A stretch of 64,000 bases of DNA from Kitasatospora acidiphila. GTDB lineage: Bacteria > Actinomycetota > Actinomycetes > Streptomycetales > Streptomycetaceae. Each line of letters starts with the position of its first letter. Positions within the stretch are counted from its first letter, which is position 1. The position numbers and the translations under genes are program-made. Below are positions 26,201-34,150 of this stretch, one piece after another. Below the pieces are notes generated by a model. The model was not told the DNA's origin, made no database searches, and was given only the letters and a program-made list of their open reading frames with translations. Where the stretch lies: assembly GCF_006636205.1 (NCBI RefSeq), contig NZ_VIGB01000003.1:4206501-4270500 (forward strand), written 5' to 3'.

Positions 26201-27657
26201 CGGTAGTCGACCCGGGCGTCACCGCAGCCGACGGCGACCGCGTCGGGGTGAGCGGCGGCCGCCTCCTCCAGCAGGGCGGTCAGGGTGGTGGCCGGGATCG
26301 GGTGCTCGGTCTGGTTCCACTCGGTGACCACCTGGCGGCGCTCGGCGGCGGAGAGCAGGTCGAGCTCGGCGATCGAATGCTCGGGCCGGTCGGCGGCGCT
26401 CTCCAGCACCCGGTGCAGCCCGTCCGCCAGCCGGACGGCGGTCGGGCGGTCGACCACGTCGGGGCGGTAGTCCAGCCGGAAGGTCAGCCGCTCGCCGGGC
26501 AGGCCGACCAGGCTGACCGCGTAGTGGGTGGCGTCCCGCGCGTCCACCTCGGTGATCTCCAGGCCCCCGGAGAGCGGCGGTGCCTGCTCGGCGCCGAGCG
26601 GGAAGTTCTCGAAGACCGTGGTGGTGTCGAAGAGTTCGCCGTGTCCGGCCTGCGCCTGGATGGCCGCCAGCTGGACGTGCTGGTGCGGGGTGAGCGCGCT
26701 CTGGTGGTCCTGCAGCCGGCCGAACACCTCGGCCAGCCGCTCGTCCGCCTGCCAACTCACCCGAACCGGAAGGGTGTTGATCAGCAGGCCGACGATGGTC
26801 TCGACGCCGGGCAGCTCCGGCGGACGGCCGGAGACGGTACCGCCGAAGACCACGTCGGTCCGGCCCAGCTGCCGGCCGAGCACCAGGCCCCAGGACGCCT
26901 GGGCCATGGTGTTGACGGTCCAGCCGTGCGCCCGGCCGGTCGCGGCGAGCCGCTCGGTCAGCTCGGCGGACAGCTCGACGGCGACCGACTCCGGGATCAC
27001 CGGGGCGGTCGCCTGCCTGCCGGCGGCCAGCAGGCTTGGCTCGGCCAGCCCGGCGAGCTCGGCCTCCCAGGCGGCCAGCCCGGCCGGCTGGTCCTGACCG
27101 GCCAGCCAGGCCAGGTAGTCGCGGTACGGGACTACCCGGCGCATGCCGGTCGACTCGCCACCGCGTTCGTACAGCTCGAACAGGTCGTCCAGCAGGACGG
27201 GTACCGACCAGCCGTCGACCAGGATGTGATGAATCGTCACGAGAAGGCGGGACCGGCCGTCGGGGAGCAGTGCCAGCGTGAACCGGACCAGCGGCGGGCG
27301 GGCCATGTCGAACCGGCGCACCCGCTCCTCGTCGGCGAGCCGGGCGTACTCCGCCTCCGCCGCCGGGCCCCGGTCGGACAGGTCGACCTCGCGCCACGGG
27401 GTGCGCACCTGGCGGCGGACCACCTGCACCGGCCGCTCAACGCCCTTGTGGCGGAAGCCGACCCGCAGGTTGGAGTGCCGGGCCAGCAGCGCTTCGGCGG
27501 CGGTGCGCAGCCGGGCGCTGTCCAGCGCGCCGCTCATCTCTACCGCCAGCTGGACGGTGTAGACGTCCGGACCCTCCTGGTCGTACAGCGCGTGGAAGAG
27601 CAGGCCCTCCTGCAGCGACGACAGCGGGAGCACGTCCTCGATTGCCGACTTCCTCAT
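22924..27657 (-). CDS. NRPS2 fragment 1 of 4: C-A(Asn)-T-C (module 4 and start of module 5)
   Basis: The true start of NRPS2 is ATG 27657 behind GAAAGG; upstream in-frame sequence is out-of-frame NRPS1. In order: a condensation domain (IEDVLPLSSLQEGLLF, HHILVDGWS at about 27.2 kb) of the type that accepts a D-residue donor, matching the epimerase ending NRPS1; an adenylation domain with pocket DLTKVGEVG, one change from the asparagine code DLTKLGEVG, so asparagine is predicted with good confidence; a carrier with LGGHSLLA (about 24.67 kb); and a condensation domain with HHIAGDGWS (about 24.12 kb). The frame breaks in CCCC runs at 22993-23001. Confidence 0.9.
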   Translation of the reverse strand: MRKSAIEDVLPLSSLQEGLLFHALYDQEGPDVYTVQLAVEMSGALDSARLRTAAEALLARHSNLRVGFRHKGVERPVQVVRRQVRTPWREVDLSDRGPAAEAEYARLADEERVRRFDMARPPLVRFTLALLPDGRSRLLVTIHHILVDGWSVPVLLDDLFELYERGGESTGMRRVVPYRDYLAWLAGQDQPAGLAAWEAELAGLAEPSLLAAGRQATAPVIPESVAVELSAELTERLAATGRAHGWTVNTMAQASWGLVLGRQLGRTDVVFGGTVSGRPPELPGVETIVGLLINTLPVRVSWQADERLAEVFGRLQDHQSALTPHQHVQLAAIQAQAGHGELFDTTTVFENFPLGAEQAPPLSGGLEITEVDARDATHYAVSLVGLPGERLTFRLDYRPDVVDRPTAVRLADGLHRVLESAADRPEHSIAELDLLSAAERRQVVTEWNQTEHPIPATTLTALLEEAAAAHPDAVAVGCGDARVDYRELHARANRLARALVARGAGPERMVALALPQRPELVTALLAVLKSGAGYLPLDPNHPAERIAGLFEETAPVCVLTTAATAGSLPAGSPELLFLDDPEFAAELAVLPETPLTDADRTAPLLPGHPAYVIYTSGSTGRPKGVQVEHQAVVNYLLWACEVYPAARQSSLVHSPVSFDLTVTGLYAPLISGGTVHLTRFADGQPDPLAPVPAGGVAYLKGTPSHLALLRALPADYSPTAELVLGGEPLPGSHLDQWRQEHPGVRVLNEYGPTETTVGCTTLAIEPGDVIPGEVLSLGRPMWNCRLYVLDGALRPVPPGVVGELYIAGTCLARGYVARPGLTAQRFVANPFEGDGSRMYQTGDLVRWRADGTLEFAGRVDDQVKIRGYRIELGEIESVLGDHPEVSQVAVVVREDRPGDQQLVAYVVGATAELAGYAATRLPEYMVPSAFVALDVLPLTVNGKLDKRALPAPTVAIGVGAGRGPRSPREEILCRVFAEVLGLPAVGIDDDFFDLGGHSLLATRLVSRVRSALDVELPIRTVFENTTVARLAKALGGAAEARAAVRAMERPTVVPLSFAQQRLWFLDRLGTDGGTYHIPVAVRLRGALDVAALEAALNGVVARHEALRTVFPEVDGEPRQVVLSSAPLELTVRRVGEPELSGALAGVAGQGFDLAAELPLRAVLFGLGADEHVLLLVLHHIAGDGWSLAPLLRDLEAGYLGRELAELPVQYADYALWQREVLGSEGDPESLAARQLAFWREALAGLPEVLELPADRPRPAVASYRGGRLAWQLDAAAHQALATLARECGASVFMVLQAAVATLYTRLGAGTDIPLGTAIAGRTDEALDELVGFFVNTLVLRTDTSGDPTYRDLVKRVRDTDLAAYAHQDVPFERLVEVLNPERSLARQPLFQTMLLLQNAPEPDLDLPGITPSVVELGGGVAKFDLTFDLHETFDAQGRPAGIAGDVDYALDLYDAETVQAFCDRLTRVVAAFAATPDARLSGLDLVSEVERVVLAGWGRGERLGVVRGVVEGLEEQAARTPGVVAVVCGGERVTYGELAARAGRLARVLVGRGVGWMTGWRWRCRGRWIWWWRCGRC

Positions 27658-27709
27658 GGCGATACCTTTCGAACTGTCAGTGGGTGGGGCGGATTTCGAG
27701 GGGTGCCGA

Positions 27710-29161
27710 TCAGTAGGAGTCCGGGTCGTCGTCCTCGTCGAACTCGCCGTCGTAGTCCGACTCGTCCTCCTCCAGGAGGTCGATGTCGCGCTGGCTGAGG
27801 CCGACCAGGGTGAGGTCGGAGGGGGTGAGTCCGCCGGCCTCGGAATGCTCGATGTGGTCGCGCAGAGCCTGCAGGGCCTGCTGCCAGAGGGCAGCGAGGT
27901 GCTCGACGTCGGGTGCGTCGAACAGGGCGGCCGGCCAGGCCAGGTTGGCCTGCAGCTGCGGGCCGTCCGGGGTGTCGTGGGTGGCCGCGTTGATGTCCAG
28001 GGCGTGGGCGAACGGGAGTTCCGCGTCACCGACGGCGGTGTCCGCCTCTTCGAGCGCCAGCCAGTGGGCGTCGGTGCCCTGGTCGGTGGTGAAGCGGCCG
28101 AGGTAGTTGAAGCCGATCTGGGGGGCCGGGTGGGCGGCCAGGGTGGTGGCGGTGGCGGGGTTGAGGTAGCGCAGCAGGCCGTAGCCCAGGCCGTGGTCGG
28201 GGACGGCGCGCAGCTGCTCCTTGACCTCCTTCAGGGCGGTGCCGTTGGCGGGGCCTGCGGTGGTGACCTCGGTCCAGGTGAGCGCCGGGGGTGTGAGGCG
28301 GACCGGGTGCATGCTGGTGAACCAGCCGACGGTGCGGGTCAGGTCGTGGCCCGCGTCGAGCGCGTCCTCGTGACGGCCGTGGCTCTCCAGGTCCAGCAGC
28401 AGGCCGTCGCGGGTCTGCTCCGGGCGCCACTGGCGTGCGGCCAGCGCGAGCGCCGTCAGCAGCACGTCGTTGACACCCGCGTTGTACGCCGCCGGGACGG
28501 TGGTCAGCAGAGCCCGGGTCAACCCCGGGGTGAGGGTGATGGTGTGGGACTGGGCGGTGCTGAGGGTGTCCCGGGCGGGTAGTACGTAGTCCTTGCCGAT
28601 CGCCTGCTGGTCGACCGTGAGAGTGTGCTGCCAGTACGGTAGTTGGTCGGTCCAGCGGGGGTGGGTGGCGGCGTCGGTGAGGGCCTGGGACCAGCCGAGC
28701 AGCGAGGTGCCGACCGGCTCCAGCTCGCCGCCTGCATAAGCGGCCGCCAGGTCGGGCAGCAGGATCCGCCACGACACCCCGTCCACGACCAGGTGGTGGA
28801 CAACCAGCAGCAGCACACCGTCCGTGTCCGGGCCGTGGTCGAACCAGACCGCCTGCAGCATGATCCCGCGCTCCGGGTCCAGACGGCGCCGGGCCGCCTC
28901 GGTCTCGGCCGCCACCGCCGCCGGGTCGGCGCTCTCGACGCGGTGGACCAGTGCCGTCACGTCCGGGCCGTGGTCCGCCTCGGGCACCTCCAACTGCCAG
29001 GTGCCGTCGGCGGTGACGGTCAACCGGGCGCGCAGGGCGTCGTGGTGGCGGATGACGGCGGCGATGGTGGCGGTGAGGGAGGTCAGGGTGAGGTCGGCCG
29101 GCACGGGGACGGTGTAGGCCTGGTTGAACTCGCGCACCGGGCCGCCCCGGCCCGCAGCCAC
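27710..29161 (-). CDS. NRPS1 fragment 5 of 5: epimerisation domain and acidic tail
   Basis: Intact epimerisation domain from about 29145: HHLVVDGVSWRILL (28.79 kb), ESHGRHEDAL, RTVGWFTSMHPV and QIGFNYLGRF. It makes residue 3 D-configured. After the domain comes a tail in which 13 of the last 20 residues are Asp or Glu, absent from the paralogous NRPS2. This may be a docking element for the N-terminus of NRPS2. The true stop of NRPS1 is at 27710; NRPS2 starts 52 bases later. Confidence 0.88.
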   Translation of the reverse strand: MAAGRGGPVREFNQAYTVPVPADLTLTSLTATIAAVIRHHDALRARLTVTADGTWQLEVPEADHGPDVTALVHRVESADPAAVAAETEAARRRLDPERGIMLQAVWFDHGPDTDGVLLLVVHHLVVDGVSWRILLPDLAAAYAGGELEPVGTSLLGWSQALTDAATHPRWTDQLPYWQHTLTVDQQAIGKDYVLPARDTLSTAQSHTITLTPGLTRALLTTVPAAYNAGVNDVLLTALALAARQWRPEQTRDGLLLDLESHGRHEDALDAGHDLTRTVGWFTSMHPVRLTPPALTWTEVTTAGPANGTALKEVKEQLRAVPDHGLGYGLLRYLNPATATTLAAHPAPQIGFNYLGRFTTDQGTDAHWLALEEADTAVGDAELPFAHALDINAATHDTPDGPQLQANLAWPAALFDAPDVEHLAALWQQALQALRDHIEHSEAGGLTPSDLTLVGLSQRDIDLLEEDESDYDGEFDEDDDPDSY

Positions 29162-32100
29162 TCCATCACCGGCAACAGCGGCACCGACCCCACACCCTGG
29201 CGGCCGGGCACCTCCACCGCACCCGCCTGCGTGGCGACTGCCGCCAGTTCGCGGACCGTCTTGTGCTCGAACACATCGCGCGCCGTCAGCACCAACCCCG
29301 CCTTGCGGGCCCGGCTGACCAACTGGATCGAGGCAATGCTGTCGCCGCCCAGGTCGAAGAACCCGTCATCGATCCCGACGCTGTCGCGGCCCAGCACCCC
29401 GGCGAAGACCTCGCACAGGATCCGCTCCCGCTCGCTGGTCGGGGCCACCAACTCGACCTCGCCGGAAGACTCGGGCGCCGGGAGCGCACGCTTGTCGAGC
29501 TTGCCGTTCACCGTCAACGGGAATGCGTCGAGGGCGACGAACGCCGAAGGCACCATGTAGGCCGGCAGCCGGCTCGCCGCGTACTCCCGCAACCCGTCCA
29601 CCGCGCCGACCACGTAGGCGACCAACTGCTTGTCCCCGGGCCGGTCCTCGCGCACCACCACCACCGCGTGCACCACATCCGGATGCCCCGCGAGCACAGC
29701 CTCGATCTCGGCCGGCTCGATCCGGAACCCACGGATCTTCACCTGATCGTCCGCACGACCCACGTAGTCGATCGCGCCATCCGCCGTCCACCGCACCAGA
29801 TCACCCGTGCGGTACATCCGCCCACCCGGCGCACCGAACGGATCCGCCACGAACCGCTCCGACGTCAGATCCGCCCGCCCGCCGTACCCCCGCGCCAACC
29901 CCGACCCCGCCAGATACAGCTCACCGACGGAACCCTGCGGCAGCAACTGCAGCAAGTCACCCAGCACATAGGCCCGCGTCCCCGACATCGGCGCACCGAT
30001 CGGCACACTCGTGCCCGCCGCCCGCAGCCGCGGGACGGGAAGAGTCGTGGCGAAGGTCGTGGTCTCGGTCGGCCCGTAGACATTCACGGCCCAGACGTCG
30101 GGGCAGGCCAGCAGCACCTGATCGACCGCCTCGACCGAGACCTTCTCGCCGCCGAACAGGACCTCCCGCAGCCCCGCGAAGGCCTGCGGCTCCTCCATCG
30201 CGATCGCGTTGAACAGCGCCGTCGTCAGGAAGAGCCCGGTGACGCCATGGGTCGCGATCGCCGCCCGCAGCTCCTCCGGCCCCAGATGCCCGCCACCCGC
30301 CACGACCACCCGGCCGCCACGCAGCAGCGGAGTCCACACCTCGTAGGTCGAGGCGTCGAACGCGTGCGAAGAGTGCATCAGCACGCAGTCATGCGCGCCC
30401 GTGCCGAACATCGGGTCGCGGGCCAGGTCCACCACACTGCGATGGCTCACCATGACGCCCTTGGGCCGCCCGGTCGTGCCGGAGGTGTACATCACGTACG
30501 CCAGTTGGTCGGCCGGGGTTTCCGCCGCCTGCGGGGCGGTCGTCGGATAGTCGGCGACCCGGTCGGGGTGGCCGGCCGGCAGCACGGTCCGCACCGCCTC
30601 GGCCAGCCCCTCCGGGAGGGTCGCCCGGTCGGTGAGCAGCACCGGGGCCTGGGCGTCGCGCACGATCCAGGCCAGCCGGTCCGCCGGGTAGGCGGCGTGC
30701 ATCGGCACATAGAGCCCGCCGGCCTTCAGCACCGCCAGCTCGGCGACCACCAGTTCGAGCGAGCGGTCCAGGAGCAGCGCCACCGGCGTCCCCGCACCCA
30801 CCCCGTGCTCGCGCAAGAAGTGCGCCCACTGGTTGGACCGCGCATCCAACTCCGCGTAGCTGACCGTTTCTTCGTCCGAGACGACCGCCACCGCGTCGGG
30901 CGTGCGAGCCACCTGCTCGGCGAAGGCCGCCACCACGCTGCTGCTCTGCGAGACAGGTGCGCCCTGCCCCCAGACGGTCAGCTGCTGGCCCACCTCGTCG
31001 TCGGAAAGCAGCTGGATCTCCGCCAGTCGGCGCTTCGGCTCGGTCGTGACCTGCTCCAGCACCCGGGCCAGCCGCTCGCCCAGCAGCTCGACGCTCGGCG
31101 CCTCGTAGAGGTCCCGGGCGAACTCGATCTCGCCGGTGATTCCGGTCGGGCGGCCGTGATCGTCGAAGGTCTCACGGAAGTCGAGCAGGAGGTCGAACTT
31201 GGCCTGGTTGACGCCCACATCGACGGCGGACGGCGTGATGCCGGGCAGGTCGAGGTCGGGTTCCGGGGTGTTCTGCAGGGTGAGCAGGGTCTGGAACAGC
31301 GGGTGCCGGGCCAGTGAGCGCTCAGGGTTGAGCACCTCCACCAGCCGCTCGAACGGCACGTCCTGGTGGGCGTACGCCGCCAGGTCCCAGTCCCTGACCC
31401 GGTCCACCAGCTCAAGGAAGGTGGGGTCGCCCGAGGTGTCGGTCCGCAGCACCAAGGTGTTGACGAAGAACCCGACCAACTCGTCCAACGCCTCGTCCGT
31501 ACGGCCCGCCACACCCGTGCCCAACGGGATGTCCGTGCCCGCACCCAGCCGGGTGAACAGCGCAGCCAGCGCGGCCTGCAGGAGCATGAAGACGCTCGCC
31601 CCGCACTCCCGGGCGAGGGCGGTCACCGCCTGGTGGCCGGCCTCCGGCAGCTGCCAGGCGATCCGCGCGCCCCGGTAGGAGGCGATCGCCGGGCGCGGCC
31701 GGTCGGCCGGCAGCTCCAGCACATCCGGCAGATCGGCCAACGCCTTTTGCCAGAACGCCAGTTGCTGCGAGATGACGCTCTCCGTGTCGTCCTCGGAGCC
31801 GAGCACCTCCCGCTGCCACAGCGCGTAGTCCGCGTACTGCACGGGCAGTTCGGGCAGCTCCCGGCCCAGGTAGCCGGCCTCGAAGTCCCGCAGCAGCGGT
31901 GCCAGCGACCAACCGTCACCCGCGATGTGATGCAGCACCAGCAGCAGCACATGCTCGGTCTTGGTGATGCTGAACAGCACTGCGCGCAGCGGCAGTTGGA
32001 CCGCAAGGTCGAAGCCACGGGACGCCTCGGCGGTCAGCGCCGACAGTAGCTCGTCCGCACCCACCTGCCGGGTCACCAGGTCGAGAGCGGCCTCGGGCAG

Positions 32101-33438
32101 GATCCACTGCTCGGGGCATCCGTCGTTCTCCGCGAAGAGCGTACGCAGCGTCTCATGGCGAGCCACCACGGTGTTCAACGCCCTTTGCAGAGACGCCAGA
32201 TCGAGGTTCCCCTCAAGGCGCACCGCGACCGGGATGTTGTAGGTGCCGCCCTGCACATCGAGCCGCTCCAGGAACCAGAGGCGCTGCTGTGCGTACGACA
32301 GCGGGATCCGCTCCGGGCGCTGCTCCACCCGGGCCACCCGCGACCGCGCGCCCACCGCATCGTCGTCCAGCGCCCGGGCCAGCTGCGCCACCGTCGGGTT
32401 CTCGAACACCATCCGGATGCTCAACTCCGCGCCCAGCACCGAGCGGATCCGGCTCAGCAACCGGGTCGCCAGCAGCGAATGCCCGCCCAGGTCGAAGAAG
32501 TTGTCGTCAATGGTCACGCGCTCCGCGTCGAGCACCTCACCGAAAACCCCGACCAGGACGGATTCCTGTGCGGTGCGTGGTGCGCGTCCGCCGCCGAGTC
32601 CCGCCCACTCCGGCGCCGGCAACGCCCGCCGATCCAACTTCCCCGACGCCGTCAACGGCAACGCATCCAGCACCACGAAAACCGACGGCACCATATACCC
32701 CGGCAACAACCCCGCCACATGATCCCGCAGCCCGTCCACATCCACATCCCCCACCACATAACCCACCAACTGCCGATCCCCCGCCCGCACCTCACGCACC
32801 ACCACCGCCACCCGCTCAACCCCCGCAAACCCCCGAACAACCGCCTCCACCTCACCCAACTCAATCCGGAACCCCCGCACCTTCACCTGATCATCCGACC
32901 GCCCCACAAACACCAACCCACCCGACCGATCCCACCGCACCACATCCCCCGTCCGATACATCCGCCCACCCACCGCAAACGGACACGCCACAAAACGCTC
33001 CGCCGTCAAACCACCCCGACCCACATACCCCCGCGCCACACCCACACCCGCGATATACAACTCCCCCGCCACCCCCACCGGCACCGGACGCAACCACTCA
33101 TCCAAAACAAACACATCCGTCCCCGCCACCGGCCCACCAATACCCGGCACCACCCCCACCGGCCCATCCACCACACCCACCACCGAATACACCGACGTCT
33201 CCGTCGGCCCATACCCATTCGTCACATCCCACGCCACCGCCCGCACCGCACCCGCCAACGACGCCGAAACCGCCTCACCACCCAACAACACCCGCAACCC
33301 CGACAACACCCCAGGCACCGCATCCACCAACGCCTGCACAAACGTCGGCGTCCCCTGCACAAACGTCGCCCCCGACACCTCAACCAACCCCGCCAACCGC
33401 ACCGGATCCAACACCACCTCCCGCTCCACCAACACCAA
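29083..33438 (-). CDS. NRPS1 fragment 4 of 5: A-T-C-A-T (modules 2 and 3)
   Basis: Picks up after a CCCCC run at 33446-33450 that has six C in the NRPS2 copy. In order: the rest of the module 2 adenylation domain (pocket DIVQLGGVY, same as module 5); a carrier with LGGHSLLA (about 32.48 kb); a condensation domain with HHIAGDGWS (about 31.93 kb); the adenylation domain of module 3 (pocket DAYFLGVTF, nearly that of module 6, isoleucine-like at best); and a carrier with LGGDSIAS (about 29.35 kb). The frame is lost at 29145-29148, just before the epimerisation domain. Confidence 0.9.
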   Translation of the reverse strand: MVLVEREVVLDPVRLAGLVEVSGATFVQGTPTFVQALVDAVPGVLSGLRVLLGGEAVSASLAGAVRAVAWDVTNGYGPTETSVYSVVGVVDGPVGVVPGIGGPVAGTDVFVLDEWLRPVPVGVAGELYIAGVGVARGYVGRGGLTAERFVACPFAVGGRMYRTGDVVRWDRSGGLVFVGRSDDQVKVRGFRIELGEVEAVVRGFAGVERVAVVVREVRAGDRQLVGYVVGDVDVDGLRDHVAGLLPGYMVPSVFVVLDALPLTASGKLDRRALPAPEWAGLGGGRAPRTAQESVLVGVFGEVLDAERVTIDDNFFDLGGHSLLATRLLSRIRSVLGAELSIRMVFENPTVAQLARALDDDAVGARSRVARVEQRPERIPLSYAQQRLWFLERLDVQGGTYNIPVAVRLEGNLDLASLQRALNTVVARHETLRTLFAENDGCPEQWILPEAALDLVTRQVGADELLSALTAEASRGFDLAVQLPLRAVLFSITKTEHVLLLVLHHIAGDGWSLAPLLRDFEAGYLGRELPELPVQYADYALWQREVLGSEDDTESVISQQLAFWQKALADLPDVLELPADRPRPAIASYRGARIAWQLPEAGHQAVTALARECGASVFMLLQAALAALFTRLGAGTDIPLGTGVAGRTDEALDELVGFFVNTLVLRTDTSGDPTFLELVDRVRDWDLAAYAHQDVPFERLVEVLNPERSLARHPLFQTLLTLQNTPEPDLDLPGITPSAVDVGVNQAKFDLLLDFRETFDDHGRPTGITGEIEFARDLYEAPSVELLGERLARVLEQVTTEPKRRLAEIQLLSDDEVGQQLTVWGQGAPVSQSSSVVAAFAEQVARTPDAVAVVSDEETVSYAELDARSNQWAHFLREHGVGAGTPVALLLDRSLELVVAELAVLKAGGLYVPMHAAYPADRLAWIVRDAQAPVLLTDRATLPEGLAEAVRTVLPAGHPDRVADYPTTAPQAAETPADQLAYVMYTSGTTGRPKGVMVSHRSVVDLARDPMFGTGAHDCVLMHSSHAFDASTYEVWTPLLRGGRVVVAGGGHLGPEELRAAIATHGVTGLFLTTALFNAIAMEEPQAFAGLREVLFGGEKVSVEAVDQVLLACPDVWAVNVYGPTETTTFATTLPVPRLRAAGTSVPIGAPMSGTRAYVLGDLLQLLPQGSVGELYLAGSGLARGYGGRADLTSERFVADPFGAPGGRMYRTGDLVRWTADGAIDYVGRADDQVKIRGFRIEPAEIEAVLAGHPDVVHAVVVVREDRPGDKQLVAYVVGAVDGLREYAASRLPAYMVPSAFVALDAFPLTVNGKLDKRALPAPESSGEVELVAPTSERERILCEVFAGVLGRDSVGIDDGFFDLGGDSIASIQLVSRARKAGLVLTARDVFEHKTVRELAAVATQAGAVEVPGRQGVGSVPLLPVMEWLRAGAARCASSTRPTPSPCRPTSP

Positions 33439-34150
33439 CCGCCCACCCCCAACAACGGTACGAACAACTCCACATTCGAAATATCAAACCCAAACGTCGT
33501 CACCCCCAAAAACACCGACGACGCCGACACCTCAAAACGCACCCCCATATCCCCCAACACATTCGCCAACCCACCCCGCGTCACCACCACACCCTTGGGC
33601 CGACCCGTCGACCCCGACGTGTACAACACATAAGCCACCGCACCATCCGGCACCGAAACCGGAACCCACCCACCACCATCAAGCCCCTCATCCCCCAGCC
33701 CATCCACCACCACCAACTCCGCACCACCAACGGAAGGCAACCGATCCCGCACCACACTCGACGTCACCACACACGAAGCCCCCGAATCCCCCAAGATGTA
33801 CGCCACCCGCTCCCCCGGCAACTCCGGATCCACCGGAACGAACCCCGCCCCCGCCTTCAACACCGCCCACAACGCCACCACCAGATCCACCGACCGCGAC
33901 AACGCCACCGCCACCCGGTCATCCACCCCACCCCACGCCCCACCAACACCCGAGCCAACCGCCCCGCACGAGCAGCCAACTCCCCATACGTCACCCGCTC
34001 CCCACCACACACCACCGCCACCACACCAGGAGTACGAGCCGCCTGCTCCTCCAACCCCTCCACCACACCCCGCACCACACCCAACCGCTCACCACGACCC
34101 CACCCCGCCAACACCACCCGCTCAACCTCAGACACCAGATCCAACCCGGA
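32575..34150. repeat. Duplicated adenylation-domain cassette, copy 2 (in NRPS1)
   Basis: 1576 bp, partner of 21641-23217 with a handful of substitutions and one missing C at 33446-33450. The constant offset of about 10,934 bp shows it belongs to a larger tandem duplication of NRPS1 and NRPS2. Confidence 0.9.
33222..34010 (-). CDS. NRPS1 fragment 3 of 5: N-terminal half of module 2 adenylation domain
   Basis: Authentic between about 33934 and 33446. It begins DDRVAVALSRSVDLVVALW and includes YTSGSTGRPKGVVV (A3) and FDISNVELFVPLL (A4). It is separated from fragment 2 by a base loss in CCCC runs (33926-33934), identical to the break in NRPS2, and from fragment 4 by the copy-specific loss at 33446-33450. 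Confidence 0.8.
   Translation of the reverse strand: MWWGAGDVWGVGCSCGAVGSGVGGAWGGVDDRVAVALSRSVDLVVALWAVLKAGAGFVPVDPELPGERVAYILGDSGASCVVTSSVVRDRLPSVGGAELVVVDGLGDEGLDGGGWVPVSVPDGAVAYVLYTSGSTGRPKGVVVTRGGLANVLGDMGVRFEVSASSVFLGVTTFGFDISNVELFVPLLGVGGWCWWSGRWCWIRCGWRGWLRCRGRRLCRGRRRLCRRWWMRCLGCCRGCGCCWVVRRFRRRWRVRCGRWRGM

Noticed and set aside
27690..28029. Upstream extension of NRPS2 (start at 28029 instead of 27657)
   Set aside because: The added residues are an out-of-frame reading of the end of NRPS1. The ATG at 27657 has a good ribosome binding site and matches the family N-terminus.
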